NCBI RefSeq assembly: GCF_030518155.1
Contig: NZ_JAULRU010000617.1
Coordinates: 1 to 64,000 of the forward strand
Direction: 5' to 3'
Origin: Gilvimarinus gilvus
GTDB taxonomy: Bacteria > Pseudomonadota > Gammaproteobacteria > Pseudomonadales > Cellvibrionaceae
DNA: 64,000 nt
Of the stretch, positions 16,503 through 28,510 are shown piece by piece (the first letter of the stretch is position 1; each line of letters begins with the position of its first letter). The notes under the pieces are model-generated. The model searched no databases, was not told where the DNA came from, and saw nothing but the letters and a program-made list of their open reading frames with translations. The translations under genes were made by a program, and so were the position numbers.

Positions 16503-16528
16503 AAAAAAGCCCCGGCTGGCGGGGCTTT
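16503..16528 (-). terminator. Rho-independent terminator after tRNA-Leu
   Basis: AAAGCCCC (16506-16513) pairs with GGGGCTTT (16521-16528). On the minus strand the stem is followed by six Ts. It lies inside the element, 34 bp beyond the tRNA 3' end, so the element brought a replacement terminator and separates tRNA transcription from the integrase. Confidence 0.75.
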
Positions 16529-16561
16529 CAAGACGATATAGGATAATATCGGTTTTCAGAT

Positions 16562-16647
16562 TGGTGCCCAAGGCCGGACTTGAACCGGCACGGCTTGCGC
16601 CACTACCCCCTCAAGATAGCGTGTCTACCAATTCCACCACTTGGGCA
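16562..16647 (-). tRNA. tRNA-Leu (anticodon GAG)
   Basis: 86 nt on the minus strand. A 7-bp acceptor stem (TGCCCAA with TTGGGCA, the final base pair closing at 16647/16566), a D-arm GGTGGAATTGGTAGACACG, the anticodon loop TTGAGGG with GAG, a long class II variable arm, the T-arm GTTCAAGTC, and an encoded CCA (16562-16564). It lies 40 bp after secG, the usual place of leuU in Gammaproteobacteria. Its 3' end serves as the attachment site. Confidence 0.96.
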
Positions 16648-16687
16648 AAGGGGAGATGCATTCAGCATCAAATTCTTTTCAGAAACC

Positions 16688-17068
16688 TTACTCTGCGGGT
16701 ACCGCTGGTACGTCGCTGCCGTTTTCTTCTGCGCCTACGCTTGGTACGTCTGAATCAGATTGCTCTGCTGCAGGTACGTCGCTCATCGCGGGTGCGGAGT
16801 CTATCATGGCTGGAATGCCCACGTCAGTTATATTCGCGCTGTTTTTTGCAATTATAGCTAAACCAAAACTGGTGCAAAAAAACACAAACGCAAAAATTGC
16901 TGTGGTCCGGGTAAAGAAGTTACCGCTGCCCTCGCTGCCAAAAACGGTTTGTGAGGCACCGGCACCAAAAGAGGCACCGGCCGATGCGCCTTTACCTTGC
17001 TGCATTAGAATCAACGCGATGATCGCAAGTGCGGTCAGCATGTGAACAATTAAAACTATCTTTTCCAT
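16688..17068 (-). CDS. secG: SecG, protein-export membrane subunit
   Basis: 126 aa from the ATG at 17068, preceded by GAGAG. The upstream part of the frame overlaps tpiA and is not used. SecG assists SecYEG translocation in the inner membrane. Two membrane segments (about 3-22 and 53-72) enclose the conserved QQGKGASAGASFGAGASQTV loop. After the second segment a cytoplasmic or periplasmic tail of about 45 residues follows, rich in Ala, Asp and Ser, with three SDVP motifs. It follows tpiA by 56 bp. Confidence 0.95.
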   Translation of the reverse strand: MEKIVLIVHMLTALAIIALILMQQGKGASAGASFGAGASQTVFGSEGSGNFFTRTTAIFAFVFFCTSFGLAIIAKNSANITDVGIPAMIDSAPAMSDVPAAEQSDSDVPSVGAEENGSDVPAVPAE

Positions 17069-17124
17069 CTCTCTGCTCTCTAGTTTGAGCTGCTTACTGT
17101 AAGCGACTTTTACTGTAGGTTTAT

Positions 17125-17904
17125 TTAGCCCTTGTGGCTCGCTTGCTCTGCGCAACGACAAATGGCCAGAAATTCTTTGGCATCCAATGATGCGCCGCCA
17201 AGCAAGGCACCATCGATATCCTCCAGCGCAAACAGTTCCGCTGCGTTATGAACCTTCACACTACCACCGTATAAGAGGGTAAGTTGAGACCCTAAATCAC
17301 CAAATAATTGGCGAATATGCTTGTGAACTTGCTCAGCTTCTTGAGGCGTGGCACTTTTACCAGTACCCACTGCCCAAATTGGCTCATATGCGACCACTGC
17401 GTTGGCAAACGCGCCGATACCTGCCTTTTCTATAACGACTGACAATTGCGCCGTTATGGCATCCAGAGCGTGACCAGCCTCGCGTGCTTCTTCCGATTCC
17501 CCAACGCATAAAATGGGTATCAAACCCTCTCGCTGCGCCGCGAGAAATTGCTCAGCGACATACTGGTCAGATTCGCCACGCAAACGCCGCCGCTCATTGT
17601 GCCCTACGATGACATAGGCGGCATCGAAATCCGACAACATTCTGGCCGACACCTCACCGGTAAAGGCACCAGTCGCATTGGGGTTAATACTCTGCCCGCC
17701 CCAAACAATACCACTACCTTGTAGTGTATCTGCCACCTGTGGGAGATACACAAAGGGTGGACATATAGCCACATCCACCTGCGTTAACGGAACCCAACTA
17801 TGCATTACTTCTGCCAGTAAATGGGTATTTTCTTGCTTGGACCCATTCATTTTCCAGTTGCCAACGACCATTTGTCGGCGCCGGATGCCGGGCTCGAAAG
17901 CCAT
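17125..17904 (-). CDS. tpiA: Triose-phosphate isomerase
   Basis: 259 aa, family length. A good GGAGGG lies 7 bases before the ATG. Interconverts dihydroxyacetone phosphate and glyceraldehyde 3-phosphate. Catalytic Lys in GNWKMNG, catalytic His in VGHNERR, and catalytic Glu in AYEPIWAVGTG are all present. The residue after the His is normally Ser (GHSERR) and is Asn here, an unusual change close to the active site. The phosphate-binding LLYGGSV is intact. It lies between glmM and secG, as in pseudomonads. Confidence 0.97.
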   Translation of the reverse strand: MAFEPGIRRRQMVVGNWKMNGSKQENTHLLAEVMHSWVPLTQVDVAICPPFVYLPQVADTLQGSGIVWGGQSINPNATGAFTGEVSARMLSDFDAAYVIVGHNERRRLRGESDQYVAEQFLAAQREGLIPILCVGESEEAREAGHALDAITAQLSVVIEKAGIGAFANAVVAYEPIWAVGTGKSATPQEAEQVHKHIRQLFGDLGSQLTLLYGGSVKVHNAAELFALEDIDGALLGGASLDAKEFLAICRCAEQASHKG

Positions 17905-18014
17905 AGCCTACCCTCCGTTAAGCGGCCGCCAATGTTAGCCGAACAGGCCTTAAGTTACAACGGCCGAAACACTGAAAAACCCTCAGATTAGGCGAAAAAC
18001 ACCGCCAAATACCC

Positions 18015-19352
18015 TTAACTGAGGGCAACTTCCACTACGCTGGCTAATTCCTGAGCGAGCACCTTAACCTGCGCCCGGTCTTCCCCTTCAACCATTACCC
18101 GCACCACAGGTTCGGTACCCGACGGTCGCAGTAGCACCCGCCCGCGACCGGCCAGCTGGTTTTCCGTATCTGCGATTGCGGCCTGAATGGTCTGATCTTC
18201 GGCCAAATCAATATTTTTGACCCGGTGGACGTTTATCATGGTTTGCGGCAACTTGATCATGCCTTGCTTAGCACTGTGCAGGCTCTTCTCCATAGTGCTA
18301 ATAGCAAGTAATACCTGCAATGCTGAAATTATGCCGTCGCCGGTGGTGGTGACATTACTACAGACAATATGCCCGGAAGACTCGCCTCCCAGTGCCCAGC
18401 CGTTGTTGCGCATGGCCTCAATCACGTAACGATCACCGACCTTGGCACGCTCGAAGGGGACCCCCAGCGCTTTGAGGCCCAACTCAAAACCAAAATTACT
18501 CATTAAGGTGCCAACGACCCCACTGCAACCGCCAGCGTATTCTTTCTGGTAGGCCGCAATGATATAAAGCAACTCGTCGCCATCGACAATCTCACCCTTG
18601 TGATCAACGAAAGTTACCCGATCGCCGTCGCCGTCAAAGGCAATACCAAGGTCTGCCCCCATTTCCATGACTTTCTCTTTCAACGCTTCGGGGCTGGTAG
18701 AACCACAACTGCGGTTAATATTAGTACCATTGGGTTCGGTTGCAAACGGAATGACTTTCGCCCCTAACTCGGAGAAAACCGAGGGGGCAATATGGTAGGT
18801 GGCGCCGTGAGCGCAATCCACCACAATTTGTAAACCACTTAAATTCATACCCCAGGGCATGGTGCCTTTGCAAAACTCAATATAGCGGCCGGCCGCATCG
18901 GAGATTCGTCGCGCCTTACCAAGACGATCCGAGGTAAGCATGGGTTGCTCCAACTGAGCCTCAATGGCCAGCTCAATATCGTCCGGCAGCTTGGTACCCT
19001 GAGCGCTGAAAAACTTTATACCGTTATCGTAATAGGAGTTGTGTGATGCGCTGATGACGATGCCCGCCTGAGCCTGAAACGTTCGGGTCAGATAAGCGAT
19101 CCCAGGCGTTGGCATCGGCCCCAGCAACCCAACATCTACGCCCGCGTTAATTAAACCCGCCTGCAGGGCGGACTCAAACATATAACCTGAAATTCGGGTA
19201 TCTTTACCAATTAAAATCAGCCCGGGGCCGTCGTAGCGATCAACCAGAACACGCCCCGCCGCCCAGCCTAGTTTGAGCATAAAGTCTGGGGTTATGGGCA
19301 TTTCACCCACGCGACCGCGAATACCGTCGGTACCAAAATACTGTCGGGTCAT
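18015..19352 (-). CDS. glmM: Phosphoglucosamine mutase
   Basis: 445 aa, standard length. Converts glucosamine 6-phosphate to glucosamine 1-phosphate for peptidoglycan and LPS precursors. It starts [11 protein letters not shown] and has the phosphoserine loop [16 protein letters not shown], the metal-binding DGDGDR and the phosphate-binding [14 protein letters not shown] near the C terminus. Its ATG overlaps the folP stop by four bases, so the two are co-translated. Confidence 0.98.
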   Translation of the reverse strand: MTRQYFGTDGIRGRVGEMPITPDFMLKLGWAAGRVLVDRYDGPGLILIGKDTRISGYMFESALQAGLINAGVDVGLLGPMPTPGIAYLTRTFQAQAGIVISASHNSYYDNGIKFFSAQGTKLPDDIELAIEAQLEQPMLTSDRLGKARRISDAAGRYIEFCKGTMPWGMNLSGLQIVVDCAHGATYHIAPSVFSELGAKVIPFATEPNGTNINRSCGSTSPEALKEKVMEMGADLGIAFDGDGDRVTFVDHKGEIVDGDELLYIIAAYQKEYAGGCSGVVGTLMSNFGFELGLKALGVPFERAKVGDRYVIEAMRNNGWALGGESSGHIVCSNVTTTGDGIISALQVLLAISTMEKSLHSAKQGMIKLPQTMINVHRVKNIDLAEDQTIQAAIADTENQLAGRGRVLLRPSGTEPVVRVMVEGEDRAQVKVLAQELASVVEVALS

Positions 19353-20227
19353 TGTTTATTTTTCTCCATTTTTAATGCCTGATGCACCGCCAATACATCG
19401 CAAGTAGCCTGTACATCATGCACTCGAATAATGTGTGATCCACGCACTGCAGCTTCCAGGGCCAAAGCCAACGAGCCCGGCAACCGTTCACTCAAATCAC
19501 GTCCCAGCAATTGGCCCAACATCGACTTGCGTGACATGCCCACCAGTATGGGACAACCAAAAACGTGAAATTGCTCCAGCTCACGCAGCAACGTGAGGTT
19601 GTGCTCAAGCGACTTACCAAAACCAAAACCCGGGTCGAGTACGATTTTGTGCGATTCGATTCCCGCGGTTTCACAAGCACGTAAGCGCTCATCAAAAAAC
19701 ACACTCACCTCGTGGACAACATTATCGTAGGTGGGGGCATCCTGCATATTGCCTGGCTCGCCACGCATATGCATTAAGCAGACAGGCAAGCCTGAGGCAG
19801 CGGCGGCCTGCAGCGCGCCCTCTTTTCGCAGCGCACGAACATCATTAATAAGAGCGGCGCCTACCGCAGCAGATTCACGTATTACGGCCGCGGTACTGGT
19901 GTCCACCGAAACCGGCACATCCAGTTTTCTGACGATTGCCTCAACCACAGGTACAACCCGGTCGAGCTCCTGCTGCTCACCGACAGGTGTTGCTCCCGGA
20001 CGGGTCGATTCGCCCCCCACATCGACAATCGCAGCGCCACTCGCCAACATAGCTTCCGCGCGCCTTAACGCTAAATCTAGATTGAGCGTGTCACTTTGGT
20101 AGCAATTACCGCCGTCGGAAAACGAATCGGGCGTGGTATTGAGGATTCCCATAACGCGAGGCTGCGCTAAGTCGAGACTGTAGTGCGCCGCCTGAAAAGA
20201 ACCTCTGAAGGGGTTAGGTCTACTCAT
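19349..20227 (-). CDS. folP: Dihydropteroate synthase
   Basis: 292 aa from the ATG at 20227. The frame continues to 20281 but that part lies in the ftsH terminator. Joins p-aminobenzoate to the pterin pyrophosphate in folate synthesis; it is the sulfonamide target. Motifs: [36 protein letters not shown] and [15 protein letters not shown]. Followed by glmM with a four-base overlap. The ribosome site is weak. Confidence 0.96.
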   Translation of the reverse strand: MSRPNPFRGSFQAAHYSLDLAQPRVMGILNTTPDSFSDGGNCYQSDTLNLDLALRRAEAMLASGAAIVDVGGESTRPGATPVGEQQELDRVVPVVEAIVRKLDVPVSVDTSTAAVIRESAAVGAALINDVRALRKEGALQAAAASGLPVCLMHMRGEPGNMQDAPTYDNVVHEVSVFFDERLRACETAGIESHKIVLDPGFGFGKSLEHNLTLLRELEQFHVFGCPILVGMSRKSMLGQLLGRDLSERLPGSLALALEAAVRGSHIIRVHDVQATCDVLAVHQALKMEKNKQ

Positions 20228-20247
20228 GTATCGTTTGCATTTGCGAC

Positions 20248-20278
20248 TAAAAAAATAACCCCGCCGCAGCGGGGTTAT
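20248..20278 (-). terminator. Rho-independent terminator after ftsH
   Basis: ATAACCCCGC (20255-20264) pairs with GCGGGGTTAT (20269-20278) around a four-base loop, and on the minus strand the stem is followed by eight Ts. It separates ftsH from folP, so read-through or a separate promoter must serve folP-glmM. Confidence 0.85.
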
Positions 20279-20298
20279 CATTTAATAAAGCCAGCCGA

Positions 20299-22233
20299 TT
20301 AATGATCTTCAGCGGGCCCACCGATGGGGCCGGTTTTACCGTCTTTTGGCTCTTGGGGGGTTTCATCATCGCTGACACCACCGCCACCGATATGATTATT
20401 GAAATCACCATCGTGCCAATCGCGCGGTGGGCGCACCTTACGTCGAGACATCAAATCGTCGACCTGTTCTGAGTCAATGGTTTCATACTCAACCAAAGCA
20501 TCTTTCATGGCTTCTAAAATATCGCGATTCTCGTGCAATAACTCTTCGGCTCGCTTGTAACAGCGATCGACGATTTCGCGCACTTCCTCATCAATAATTT
20601 TAGATGTTGCACCGGAGTAATTAGGTGAGCCGGTGCCCGGCATCATACCCTCGTCCTCGCCGTAGTGCAGCGGGCCCAACTTTTCCGACAAGCCCCACTT
20701 GGTCACCATATTTCGCGACAAATCTGTAGCCCGCTCGATATCATTCGAGGCGCCGGTGGTTATACCTTCATCTCCCAAAGTCATCTGCTCGGCGATGCGA
20801 CCGCCAAACAAGGTACAGATCTGCGATTCAATGGCGCGACGACTCAAACTGTATTTGTCCGACTCAGGCAAAAACTGTGTAACACCCAGCGCGCGACCAC
20901 GCGGAATAATAGTGACCTTGTGAATCGGATCGTGCTCAGGCACCAAACGTCCCACAATGGCGTGGCCGGCCTCGTGATAGGCGGTGTTTTCTTTCTCTTG
21001 CTCGCTCATCACCATGGAGCGACGCTCAGCGCCCATCATAATTTTATCGCGCGCCTTTTCAAACTCTTCCATGGACACCAAGCGCTTGTTGGCTCGCGCC
21101 GCAAACAGAGCGGCCTCGTTCACGAGATTGGCCAAATCAGCACCCGAGAAACCCGGGGTACCGCGAGCGATCACGGATGCCTCCACTGATTCAGAAATCG
21201 GCACCTTGCGCATATGCACTTTCAGCACCTGCTCGCGACCGCGAATGTCAGGCAGCCCGACTACCACCTGTCGGTCAAAACGACCCGGGCGTAACAATGC
21301 TTTATCCAGCACATCGGGACGGTTGGTCGCGGCAATCACAATCACGCCTTCGTTGCCTTCAAAACCATCCATTTCTACCAGTAACTGGTTGAGGGTTTGC
21401 TCGCGTTCATCGTGACCACCGCCATGACCGCCACCGCGGTGACGACCCACAGCATCGATTTCATCGATAAAAATAATGCACGGCGACTGCTTTTTGGCCT
21501 GCTCGAACATGTCACGTACACGTGACGCACCGACGCCGACAAACATTTCGACAAAGTCAGAACCGGAGATTGAGAAGAAAGGTACCTTCGCTTCACCGGC
21601 AATGGCCTTGGCGAGCAAAGTCTTACCGGTACCCGGTGGGCCAGACATTAATACACCGCGCGGGATCTGCCCGCCCAGGCGCTGAAACTTAGAGGGGTCA
21701 CGCAGGTATTCCACCAGCTCCTGCACTTCTTCTTTGGCTTCGTCCACACCCGCCACATCGGCAAAAGTGGTTTTGATTTGATCTTCACCCAGCAGGCGCG
21801 CCTTGGATTTGCCAAAGCTCATAGGGCCACCACGACCGCCTCCGCCGCCACCTTGCATTTGGCGCATAAAAAACAGAAATACGGCAATGATGATGAGAAT
21901 CGGGAAACTGGCGACCAGAAGTTGGTGCCATAGGCTTGGCTCTTCGCGCGGCAACACGGTAATTTCAACATCGTGTCGGCGCAAATCTGGCATGAGCTCC
22001 TCATCGCGAATCAGCGGCAAGTTGGTGGTAAAACGGCTGTTATCAGCCATGACACCGCGGACCTGCATCTCCTGAATAGTGACTTCGCGTACGCGGTCCT
22101 GCTCTACGGCGGTGACAAACTCAGAGTAGGTCACAGCATTGGACTGCGTAGGTTGATTAAAGCCCTGAAATACACTGAACAGTACCGCAGCGATAATCAG
22201 CCACAAAATCAGGTTTTTGGTCATATCGTTCAA
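20299..22233 (-). CDS. ftsH: FtsH, membrane-bound ATP-dependent zinc protease
   Basis: 644 aa, starting with TTG at 22233, which has AGAGGG 7 bases upstream. The ATG at codon 4 is too far from that site; the E. coli gene is also annotated from a TTG. Two membrane segments (about 5-23 and 100-122) flank the periplasmic domain. The AAA module has Walker A GPPGTGKT and Walker [11 protein letters not shown], with the second region of homology RPGRFDRQ. The zinc site is HEAGH. Degrades unassembled membrane proteins, LpxC and sigma-32. The tail is rich in Asp, Gly and Pro. Confidence 0.98.
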   Translation of the reverse strand: MNDMTKNLILWLIIAAVLFSVFQGFNQPTQSNAVTYSEFVTAVEQDRVREVTIQEMQVRGVMADNSRFTTNLPLIRDEELMPDLRRHDVEITVLPREEPSLWHQLLVASFPILIIIAVFLFFMRQMQGGGGGGRGGPMSFGKSKARLLGEDQIKTTFADVAGVDEAKEEVQELVEYLRDPSKFQRLGGQIPRGVLMSGPPGTGKTLLAKAIAGEAKVPFFSISGSDFVEMFVGVGASRVRDMFEQAKKQSPCIIFIDEIDAVGRHRGGGHGGGHDEREQTLNQLLVEMDGFEGNEGVIVIAATNRPDVLDKALLRPGRFDRQVVVGLPDIRGREQVLKVHMRKVPISESVEASVIARGTPGFSGADLANLVNEAALFAARANKRLVSMEEFEKARDKIMMGAERRSMVMSEQEKENTAYHEAGHAIVGRLVPEHDPIHKVTIIPRGRALGVTQFLPESDKYSLSRRAIESQICTLFGGRIAEQMTLGDEGITTGASNDIERATDLSRNMVTKWGLSEKLGPLHYGEDEGMMPGTGSPNYSGATSKIIDEEVREIVDRCYKRAEELLHENRDILEAMKDALVEYETIDSEQVDDLMSRRKVRPPRDWHDGDFNNHIGGGGVSDDETPQEPKDGKTGPIGGPAEDH

Positions 22234-22397
22234 GGTTGAACCCTCTTTACATCAACTTTGGGCTCCAAGTGAGCCCTTGGGGAGACCCCCCGGCGAAATT
22301 CAGCTCGCCAATTGTATGAGTATAGCCGTCTATCATACCGTTTGGATCATAACGGCGTCATAAAAACCTAGGCTTTACCCTTTATAACCTTCGCCTT

Positions 22398-23018
22398 TTA
22401 GCCTTTAAAACCCTTCGCAACAATATACACTTCACGCGAACGAGCCCTTGAGGCGTCGGGCTTGCGGGTGACAACCTTGCCAAATGCACTGCGCACTTCG
22501 GCCAACCAGGGCTCAAAACCTTCGCCCTGAAACACCTTGGCGACAAAGTTACCGCCAGGCTTAAGGATTTGGCTCGCCATATCCAGCGCCAACTCCACCA
22601 AATACATAGCTTTGGGCTGATCTACAGCCCCTACACCACTCATATTGGGGGCCATATCGGATATTACAAGGTCTACCGGCGATCCGTCGATCGCCGCCAT
22701 CAGGGTATCGAAAACCTCGTTTTCAGTAAAATCCCCCTGAATAAACTCAACACCGGCAATGCTATCCATCATCAGAATATCGGACGCTAGCACCTTGCCG
22801 TGATCGCCCACCCGGTTCGCTGCCACCTGCGACCAACCGCCCGGCGCTGCGCCTAAATCCACAACGGTCATGCCGGGCCTAAATAGCTTGTCCTTTTTGT
22901 CCAGCTCGACCAGCTTGTAGCTGGCGCGGGAGCGATAGCCATCCTTCTGCGACTGTTTGACGTATTGATCGGAGAAATGTTCCTCCAACCATCTTTTGCT
23001 GCTTTTGGACCGGGCCAT
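22398..23018 (-). CDS. rlmE: 23S rRNA (uridine-2552 2'-O) methyltransferase
   Basis: 206 aa, standard length for RlmE (FtsJ/RrmJ). A SAM-binding fold with [15 protein letters not shown] and the acidic [11 protein letters not shown], and a YRSRASYKL start that belongs to the catalytic tetrad region. It modifies U2552 in the ribosomal A-loop during late 50S assembly. It is 164 bp upstream of ftsH on the same strand, the usual pairing. It is divergent from yhbY, sharing an 79-bp region. Confidence 0.97.
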   Translation of the reverse strand: MARSKSSKRWLEEHFSDQYVKQSQKDGYRSRASYKLVELDKKDKLFRPGMTVVDLGAAPGGWSQVAANRVGDHGKVLASDILMMDSIAGVEFIQGDFTENEVFDTLMAAIDGSPVDLVISDMAPNMSGVGAVDQPKAMYLVELALDMASQILKPGGNFVAKVFQGEGFEPWLAEVRSAFGKVVTRKPDASRARSREVYIVAKGFKG

Positions 23019-23097
23019 AAAACCCGCCTCCTTCAGAATGGGTTACAATACACACCCGCCACAAGCGGACGTTGTCATTGAATGTAAAGGTACCCTT

Positions 23098-23400
23098 ATG
23101 CCTCTGAGCGCCGATAAACGCAAACAGTTCCGTACCCTGGGACACAACCTAAAACCGATTGTTACCATTGCCGGCAATGGCCTGACAGAGGGAGTCTTGA
23201 ACGAACTGAATCGCGCACTGGACGACCACGAGCTGATAAAGGTCAAATTGGCACTGCTGGAGCGCGAAGATCGCCAGGAAGTGGTAGAAGTACTGAAATC
23301 CCTACCCAACACCGAGCTGGTGCAAACCATCGGCAAAGTTGCCCTACTCTACCGCAAAGCCGCCAAACCGAATCCTAAACTGTCTAATTTGATGCGCTAG
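23098..23400 (+). CDS. yhbY: YhbY, ribosome-assembly RNA-binding protein
   Basis: 100 aa from the ATG at 23098, with AAAGG upstream. The whole protein is one CRM (CRS1-YhbY) domain: LRTLGHNLKPI-type opening (FRTLGHNLKPIVTIAGNGLT), then a GxxG-like loop, then LVQTIGKVALLYR near the end. YhbY associates with pre-50S particles. The divergent rlmE and the convergent greA are its usual neighbours. Confidence 0.95.
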   Translation: MPLSADKRKQFRTLGHNLKPIVTIAGNGLTEGVLNELNRALDDHELIKVKLALLEREDRQEVVEVLKSLPNTELVQTIGKVALLYRKAAKPNPKLSNLMR

Positions 23401-23404
23401 TAGC

Positions 23405-23465
23405 GGTAAACGGCTAACGGAAGATGGGAAACGACTGCGTTCCCCGCTCCCCGTAGGCCGTTACC
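23405..23465. terminator. Convergent-gene hairpins between yhbY and greA
   Basis: GGTAAACGGC (23405-23414) can pair with GCCGTTACC (23457-23465) with one bulge, and inside it GGGAA-CG pairs with CG-TTCCC (23426-23444). There is no T-run, so the role as a bidirectional terminator is only likely from position. Confidence 0.4.
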
Positions 23466-23467
23466 CG

Positions 23468-23944
23468 TTAAAGATGCTCCACCGAATCAATTTCGTACTC
23501 GACATCGCCGCCGGGGGTTTTCACTAACACGACATCGCCTTCTTCTTTACCGATGAGCGCGCGCGCGATAGGCGAGCTGATTGAGATTTTGTTGACCTTC
23601 ACATCGGCCTCATCGTCACCAACAATACGGTAGGTTTTCTCTTCGTCGGTTTCGACGTTAATAATGGTTACCGTAGTGCCAAAGATAACTTTCCCGGTGC
23701 GAGCGATGGATTTAACATCGATCACCTGGGCATCGGCCAGCTTGCCTTCGATTTCCTGAATCCGGCCTTCACAAAAGCTTTGTTGCTCACGCGCGGCGTG
23801 GTACTCGGCGTTCTCTTTCAAGTCACCGTGTTCGCGCGCATCGGCAATGGCCTCAATAATACGCGGACGCTGTACTTTTTTCAGGTCGTCAAGTTCAACG
23901 CGCAGGGCTTCTGCGCCCTCAACAGTCATAGGGACTTTCTTCAT
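23468..23944 (-). CDS. greA: Transcription elongation factor GreA
   Basis: 158 aa from the ATG at 23944, which overlaps the carB stop by four bases. GreA enters the RNA polymerase secondary channel and stimulates cleavage of backtracked transcripts. The N-terminal coiled coil carries the catalytic acidic tip in [20 protein letters not shown], and the C-terminal FKBP-like domain ends [14 protein letters not shown]...YEIDSVEHL. Last gene of the carAB-greA operon. Confidence 0.98.
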   Translation of the reverse strand: MKKVPMTVEGAEALRVELDDLKKVQRPRIIEAIADAREHGDLKENAEYHAAREQQSFCEGRIQEIEGKLADAQVIDVKSIARTGKVIFGTTVTIINVETDEEKTYRIVGDDEADVKVNKISISSPIARALIGKEEGDVVLVKTPGGDVEYEIDSVEHL

Positions 23945-26900
23945 TGCGTTGCCTCCTTGTGCAAATCTTGCAGGCGGCGAACCTGAATCTCTTTGCCTTG
24001 CTGCAGTGCCATACACACAGCCTCACCACCGGCCAAAGTAGTGGTGTAATAAACATTGTGCGCTTCGGCGCTGCGACGGATGGATGCAGAGTCGCGTGTT
24101 GCCTGGCGGCCTTCAGTGGTATTAATAATCAGATCAATACCGTCGTTTTTAATCCTGTCGACAATATGTGGACGACCTTCACCCACTTTATTGACCGTCT
24201 CAACATCAACACCGGCATCACTCAAAACCTTAGCGGTACCGCGCGTCGCCACCAGAGAAAAGCCCAGATCGATTAACTGTTGGCTCACCGCTACCACACC
24301 TGGCTTGTCGACATCGCGCACACTGACAAACACTTTACCGCCGTCGGGCAGTTTACTGTTGGCGCCCAACTGACTTTTGGCGTAAGCCTCGCCAAAGGTT
24401 GCGCCGACACCCATGACTTCACCGGTGGACTTCATTTCTGGCCCCAAAATGGGGTCGACCGCCGGGAATTTATTGAACGGGAACACCGCCTCTTTCACAC
24501 TAAAGTAAGAGGGCACAATCTCAGAGGTAAAGCCTTGATCAGCCAACGAAGTACCGGCCTGACAGCGCGCGGCAATTTTCGCCAGCGACACACCCACACA
24601 CTTAGATACAAAAGGTACGGTACGCGAAGCGCGAGGGTTAACCTCAATCACGTAAATTTGGCCGTCTTGATACGCCAACTGAGTATTCATCAGACCCACC
24701 ACACCCAGCTCAATGGCCATGGATTTAACCTGTTCGCGCATCAAGTCTTGCACGTCGGCGGGCAGCGAGTAAGGAGGCAGTGAACAGGCTGAGTCACCGG
24801 AGTGTACACCGCACTGTTCAATGTGCTGCATAATACCGCCAATCACCACTTGCTTGCCGTCACTGACCGCATCGATATCAACTTCAATCGCTGCGCTCAG
24901 AAAGTGATCCAGCAATACCGGCGCATCTTCAGACACCTGAACGGCCGAATGCATGTAGGTGCGCAACTCTTCTTCTTTATACACAATTTCCATGGCGCGA
25001 CCGCCCAACACATAGGATGGACGAACCACCAGCGGATAGCCGACTTTCTCGGCGCTAATCAAAGCTTCTTCCAGTGAACGCACAATCGCATTAGGTGGTT
25101 GCAACAGTTCCAGCTTTTCAATCATTTGCTGGAAACGCTCGCGGTCTTCGGCGCGGTCGATGGCATCCGGGCTAGTACCTAGAATAGGCACTCCTTCCGC
25201 CTCAAGGGCGCGAGCAAGCTTCAGCGGTGTTTGACCACCAAATTGCAAAATCACACCTTTGGGCTTTTCTTTGTCGACGATTTCCAAAACGTCTTCGAGC
25301 GTAATCGGCTCGAAGTACAAGCGGTCCGAGGTGTCGTAATCGGTGGAGACGGTTTCTGGATTACAGTTCACCATGATGGTCTCATAGCCGTCTTCGCGCA
25401 TCGCCAGTGCCGCGTGTACGCAACAGTAATCAAACTCGATACCCTGACCAATACGGTTCGGGCCACCGCCGATTACCAGAATTTTATCTTTATCTGACGG
25501 CGCCGATTCGCACTCTTCGTCGTAGCTTGAATACATATAGGCGGTTGAGGTCGAGAACTCTGCCGCACAGGTATCCACGCGTTTGTAGGTCGGGCGAATG
25601 TTCATTTCATGGCGAGCCGCACGCACTTTGGCCTCTTTCACACCGAGCAACAAAGCCAGACGCTTATCCGAGAAGCCTTTGCGCTTGAGCATACGCAAAT
25701 CGTCGTAGCTCAAATCAGCTAATTTAACGGCGCGAACTTTTTGCTCGAGCTCAATTAACTCGTGAATCTGCTCCAGGAACCAAGGGTCAATGGAGGACGC
25801 CTCAAACACTTCATCAACGGTCATACCGAGACGGAAAGCGTCGCCGACATACCAGATGCGCTCGGCTCCTGGCGTATTCAGCTCACGGCGAATACGTGCG
25901 GGGGTTTCATCGGCGCTCAAGTCCAACTTCGACTCAAACCCGGAAGAGCCCACTTCCAGGCCGCGCAGGGCTTTTTGCATAGACTCTTGCAGCGTACGAC
26001 CAATGGCCATCACCTCACCCACGGATTTCATCTGGGTGGTCAAACGGGCATCGGCATCGCCAAACTTTTCGAACGTAAAGCGAGGCACCTTGGTCACAAC
26101 ATAATCAATAGATGGCTCAAACGAGGCCGGGGTTGCACCGCCTGTGATGTCATTTTGCAGTTCATCCAGGGTGTAACCCACCGCCAGCTTCGCAGCCACC
26201 TTAGCAATTGGGAAGCCGGTAGCCTTAGAGGCCAGCGCGGACGAGCGAGACACCCGCGGGTTCATCTCGATTACGACCAAGCGGCCATCTTCTGGGTTGA
26301 CCGCAAACTGCACATTGGAGCCGCCGGTTTCAACACCGATTTCACGCAGCACCGCCAGCGAGGCGTTGCGCATAATTTGCAGCTCTTTATCGGTCAGCGT
26401 TTGCGCCGGCGCCACGGTAATAGAATCACCGGTGTGGACGCCCATGGGGTCGAAGTTTTCAATGGAACAGACGATAATACAGTTATCGTTTTTGTCCCTG
26501 ACCACTTCCATTTCGTACTCTTTCCAACCGAGCAGGGATTCGTCAATCAAAAGCTCATTGGTGGGGGACAAGTCGAGCCCACGCGTGCAAATTTCTTCGA
26601 ACTCTTCCCAATTATAAGCAATACCGCCACCGGAACCGCCCATTGTGAAGGAAGGACGAATAATACAGGGGAAGCCAAACTCTTTGGGCACCTCTAACGC
26701 TTCATCCATGGTATGGACAATTTTGGCGCGCGCGCATTCAAGACCAATTCGCTTCATGGCCTTATCAAACAAATCGCGATCTTCCGCCATGTTAATGGCT
26801 TCTTCTTTCGCTCCAATTAGCTCGACATTGAATTTCTCCAAAACGCCGTTTTTCGCCAAATCGAGTGCACAATTCAATGCGGTTTGACCGCCCATGGTAG

Positions 26901-27162
26901 GCAGCACTACATCGGGGCGCTCTTTTTCGATGATCTTAGCGACCGTTTCCCACTCGACGGGCTCAATATAGGTCGCGTCGGCCATGGCGGGATCGGTCAT
27001 AATGGTCGCCGGGTTAGAGTTCACCAGAATCACCCGGTAGCCCTCTTCACGCAAGGCTTTACAAGCCTGGGCGCCGGAGTAATCGAACTCACAGGCCTGG
27101 CCTATCACAATGGGGCCTGCGCCCAGAATCAAAATGCTGTTAATGTCGGTACGTTTTGGCAT
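23941..27162 (-). CDS. carB: Carbamoyl-phosphate synthase large subunit
   Basis: 1073 aa, standard length. Two homologous ATP-grasp halves, the first from [20 protein letters not shown] and the second from [19 protein letters not shown], followed by the MGS-like allosteric domain (about 935-1073) that binds UMP and ornithine. Makes carbamoyl phosphate for pyrimidine and arginine synthesis using ammonia channelled from CarA. It lies 65 bp after carA and overlaps greA. Confidence 0.99.
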   Translation of the reverse strand: MPKRTDINSILILGAGPIVIGQACEFDYSGAQACKALREEGYRVILVNSNPATIMTDPAMADATYIEPVEWETVAKIIEKERPDVVLPTMGGQTALNCALDLAKNGVLEKFNVELIGAKEEAINMAEDRDLFDKAMKRIGLECARAKIVHTMDEALEVPKEFGFPCIIRPSFTMGGSGGGIAYNWEEFEEICTRGLDLSPTNELLIDESLLGWKEYEMEVVRDKNDNCIIVCSIENFDPMGVHTGDSITVAPAQTLTDKELQIMRNASLAVLREIGVETGGSNVQFAVNPEDGRLVVIEMNPRVSRSSALASKATGFPIAKVAAKLAVGYTLDELQNDITGGATPASFEPSIDYVVTKVPRFTFEKFGDADARLTTQMKSVGEVMAIGRTLQESMQKALRGLEVGSSGFESKLDLSADETPARIRRELNTPGAERIWYVGDAFRLGMTVDEVFEASSIDPWFLEQIHELIELEQKVRAVKLADLSYDDLRMLKRKGFSDKRLALLLGVKEAKVRAARHEMNIRPTYKRVDTCAAEFSTSTAYMYSSYDEECESAPSDKDKILVIGGGPNRIGQGIEFDYCCVHAALAMREDGYETIMVNCNPETVSTDYDTSDRLYFEPITLEDVLEIVDKEKPKGVILQFGGQTPLKLARALEAEGVPILGTSPDAIDRAEDRERFQQMIEKLELLQPPNAIVRSLEEALISAEKVGYPLVVRPSYVLGGRAMEIVYKEEELRTYMHSAVQVSEDAPVLLDHFLSAAIEVDIDAVSDGKQVVIGGIMQHIEQCGVHSGDSACSLPPYSLPADVQDLMREQVKSMAIELGVVGLMNTQLAYQDGQIYVIEVNPRASRTVPFVSKCVGVSLAKIAARCQAGTSLADQGFTSEIVPSYFSVKEAVFPFNKFPAVDPILGPEMKSTGEVMGVGATFGEAYAKSQLGANSKLPDGGKVFVSVRDVDKPGVVAVSQQLIDLGFSLVATRGTAKVLSDAGVDVETVNKVGEGRPHIVDRIKNDGIDLIINTTEGRQATRDSASIRRSAEAHNVYYTTTLAGGEAVCMALQQGKEIQVRRLQDLHKEATQ

Positions 27163-27227
27163 GTCTGTCTCGCTTGGCGAATCGGTTTAAAGGTTGCTCG
27201 GTGGTTAGACTGGGCTTTGCCCTTCTG

Positions 27228-28367
<1,140 letters not shown>

Positions 28368-28438
28368 GTCAACCTCCTAAAAATTCACTTTCTTTATGCC
28401 GAGCGAAGCGACCACACCGGACAGGTGCGTTGGCGGGG

Positions 28439-28510
28439 TTACTGCTTCTTCGGAATAATTAAAGCCCGGCCGCAAGTTGCAAAAAAGCGAGATGAAACAT
28501 CGGGCTTCAT
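28439..28510 (-). CDS. Possible 23-codon leader ORF of carAB
   Basis: An ATG at 28510 inside the left arm of the leader terminator opens a 23-codon frame (MKPDVSSRFF to PKKQ) that crosses the T-run and ends at 28439. The ribosome site is weak. It could couple translation to terminator readthrough, as in E. coli pyrBI, but a chance frame cannot be excluded. Confidence 0.25.
   Translation of the reverse strand: MKPDVSSRFFATCGRALIIPKKQ

Larger units (their letters stand above)
7331..16583. mobile_element. P4-like integrative element in tRNA-Leu(GAG)
   Basis: About 9.25 kb. The right end is the 3' end of tRNA-Leu with the integrase start 162 bp away, and the left end has a degenerate copy of the tRNA end. 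Between them lie integrase, AlpA-type regulator, P4-alpha-like primase/helicase, Xre repressor, three small genes, two cargo genes and two GTAACGGGT iteron clusters. The chromosome order otherwise predicts rimP-nusA beyond the tRNA, which is not present. No portal, capsid, sid, psu or terminase gene was recognised, so this is either a minimal satellite or a plasmid-like integrative element. Confidence 0.82.

Noticed and set aside
16401-16571. N-terminal extension of the integrase frame
   Set aside because: It would run into the tRNA; the arm-binding domain starts at the ATG at 16400.
20228-20281. Upstream start for folP
   Set aside because: The extra codons are the ftsH terminator hairpin.
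24280-26697. Long plus-strand ORFs (up to 311 codons) opposite carB
   Set aside because: Antisense shadows of a fully conserved gene, with His/Arg-rich composition and no ribosome sites.
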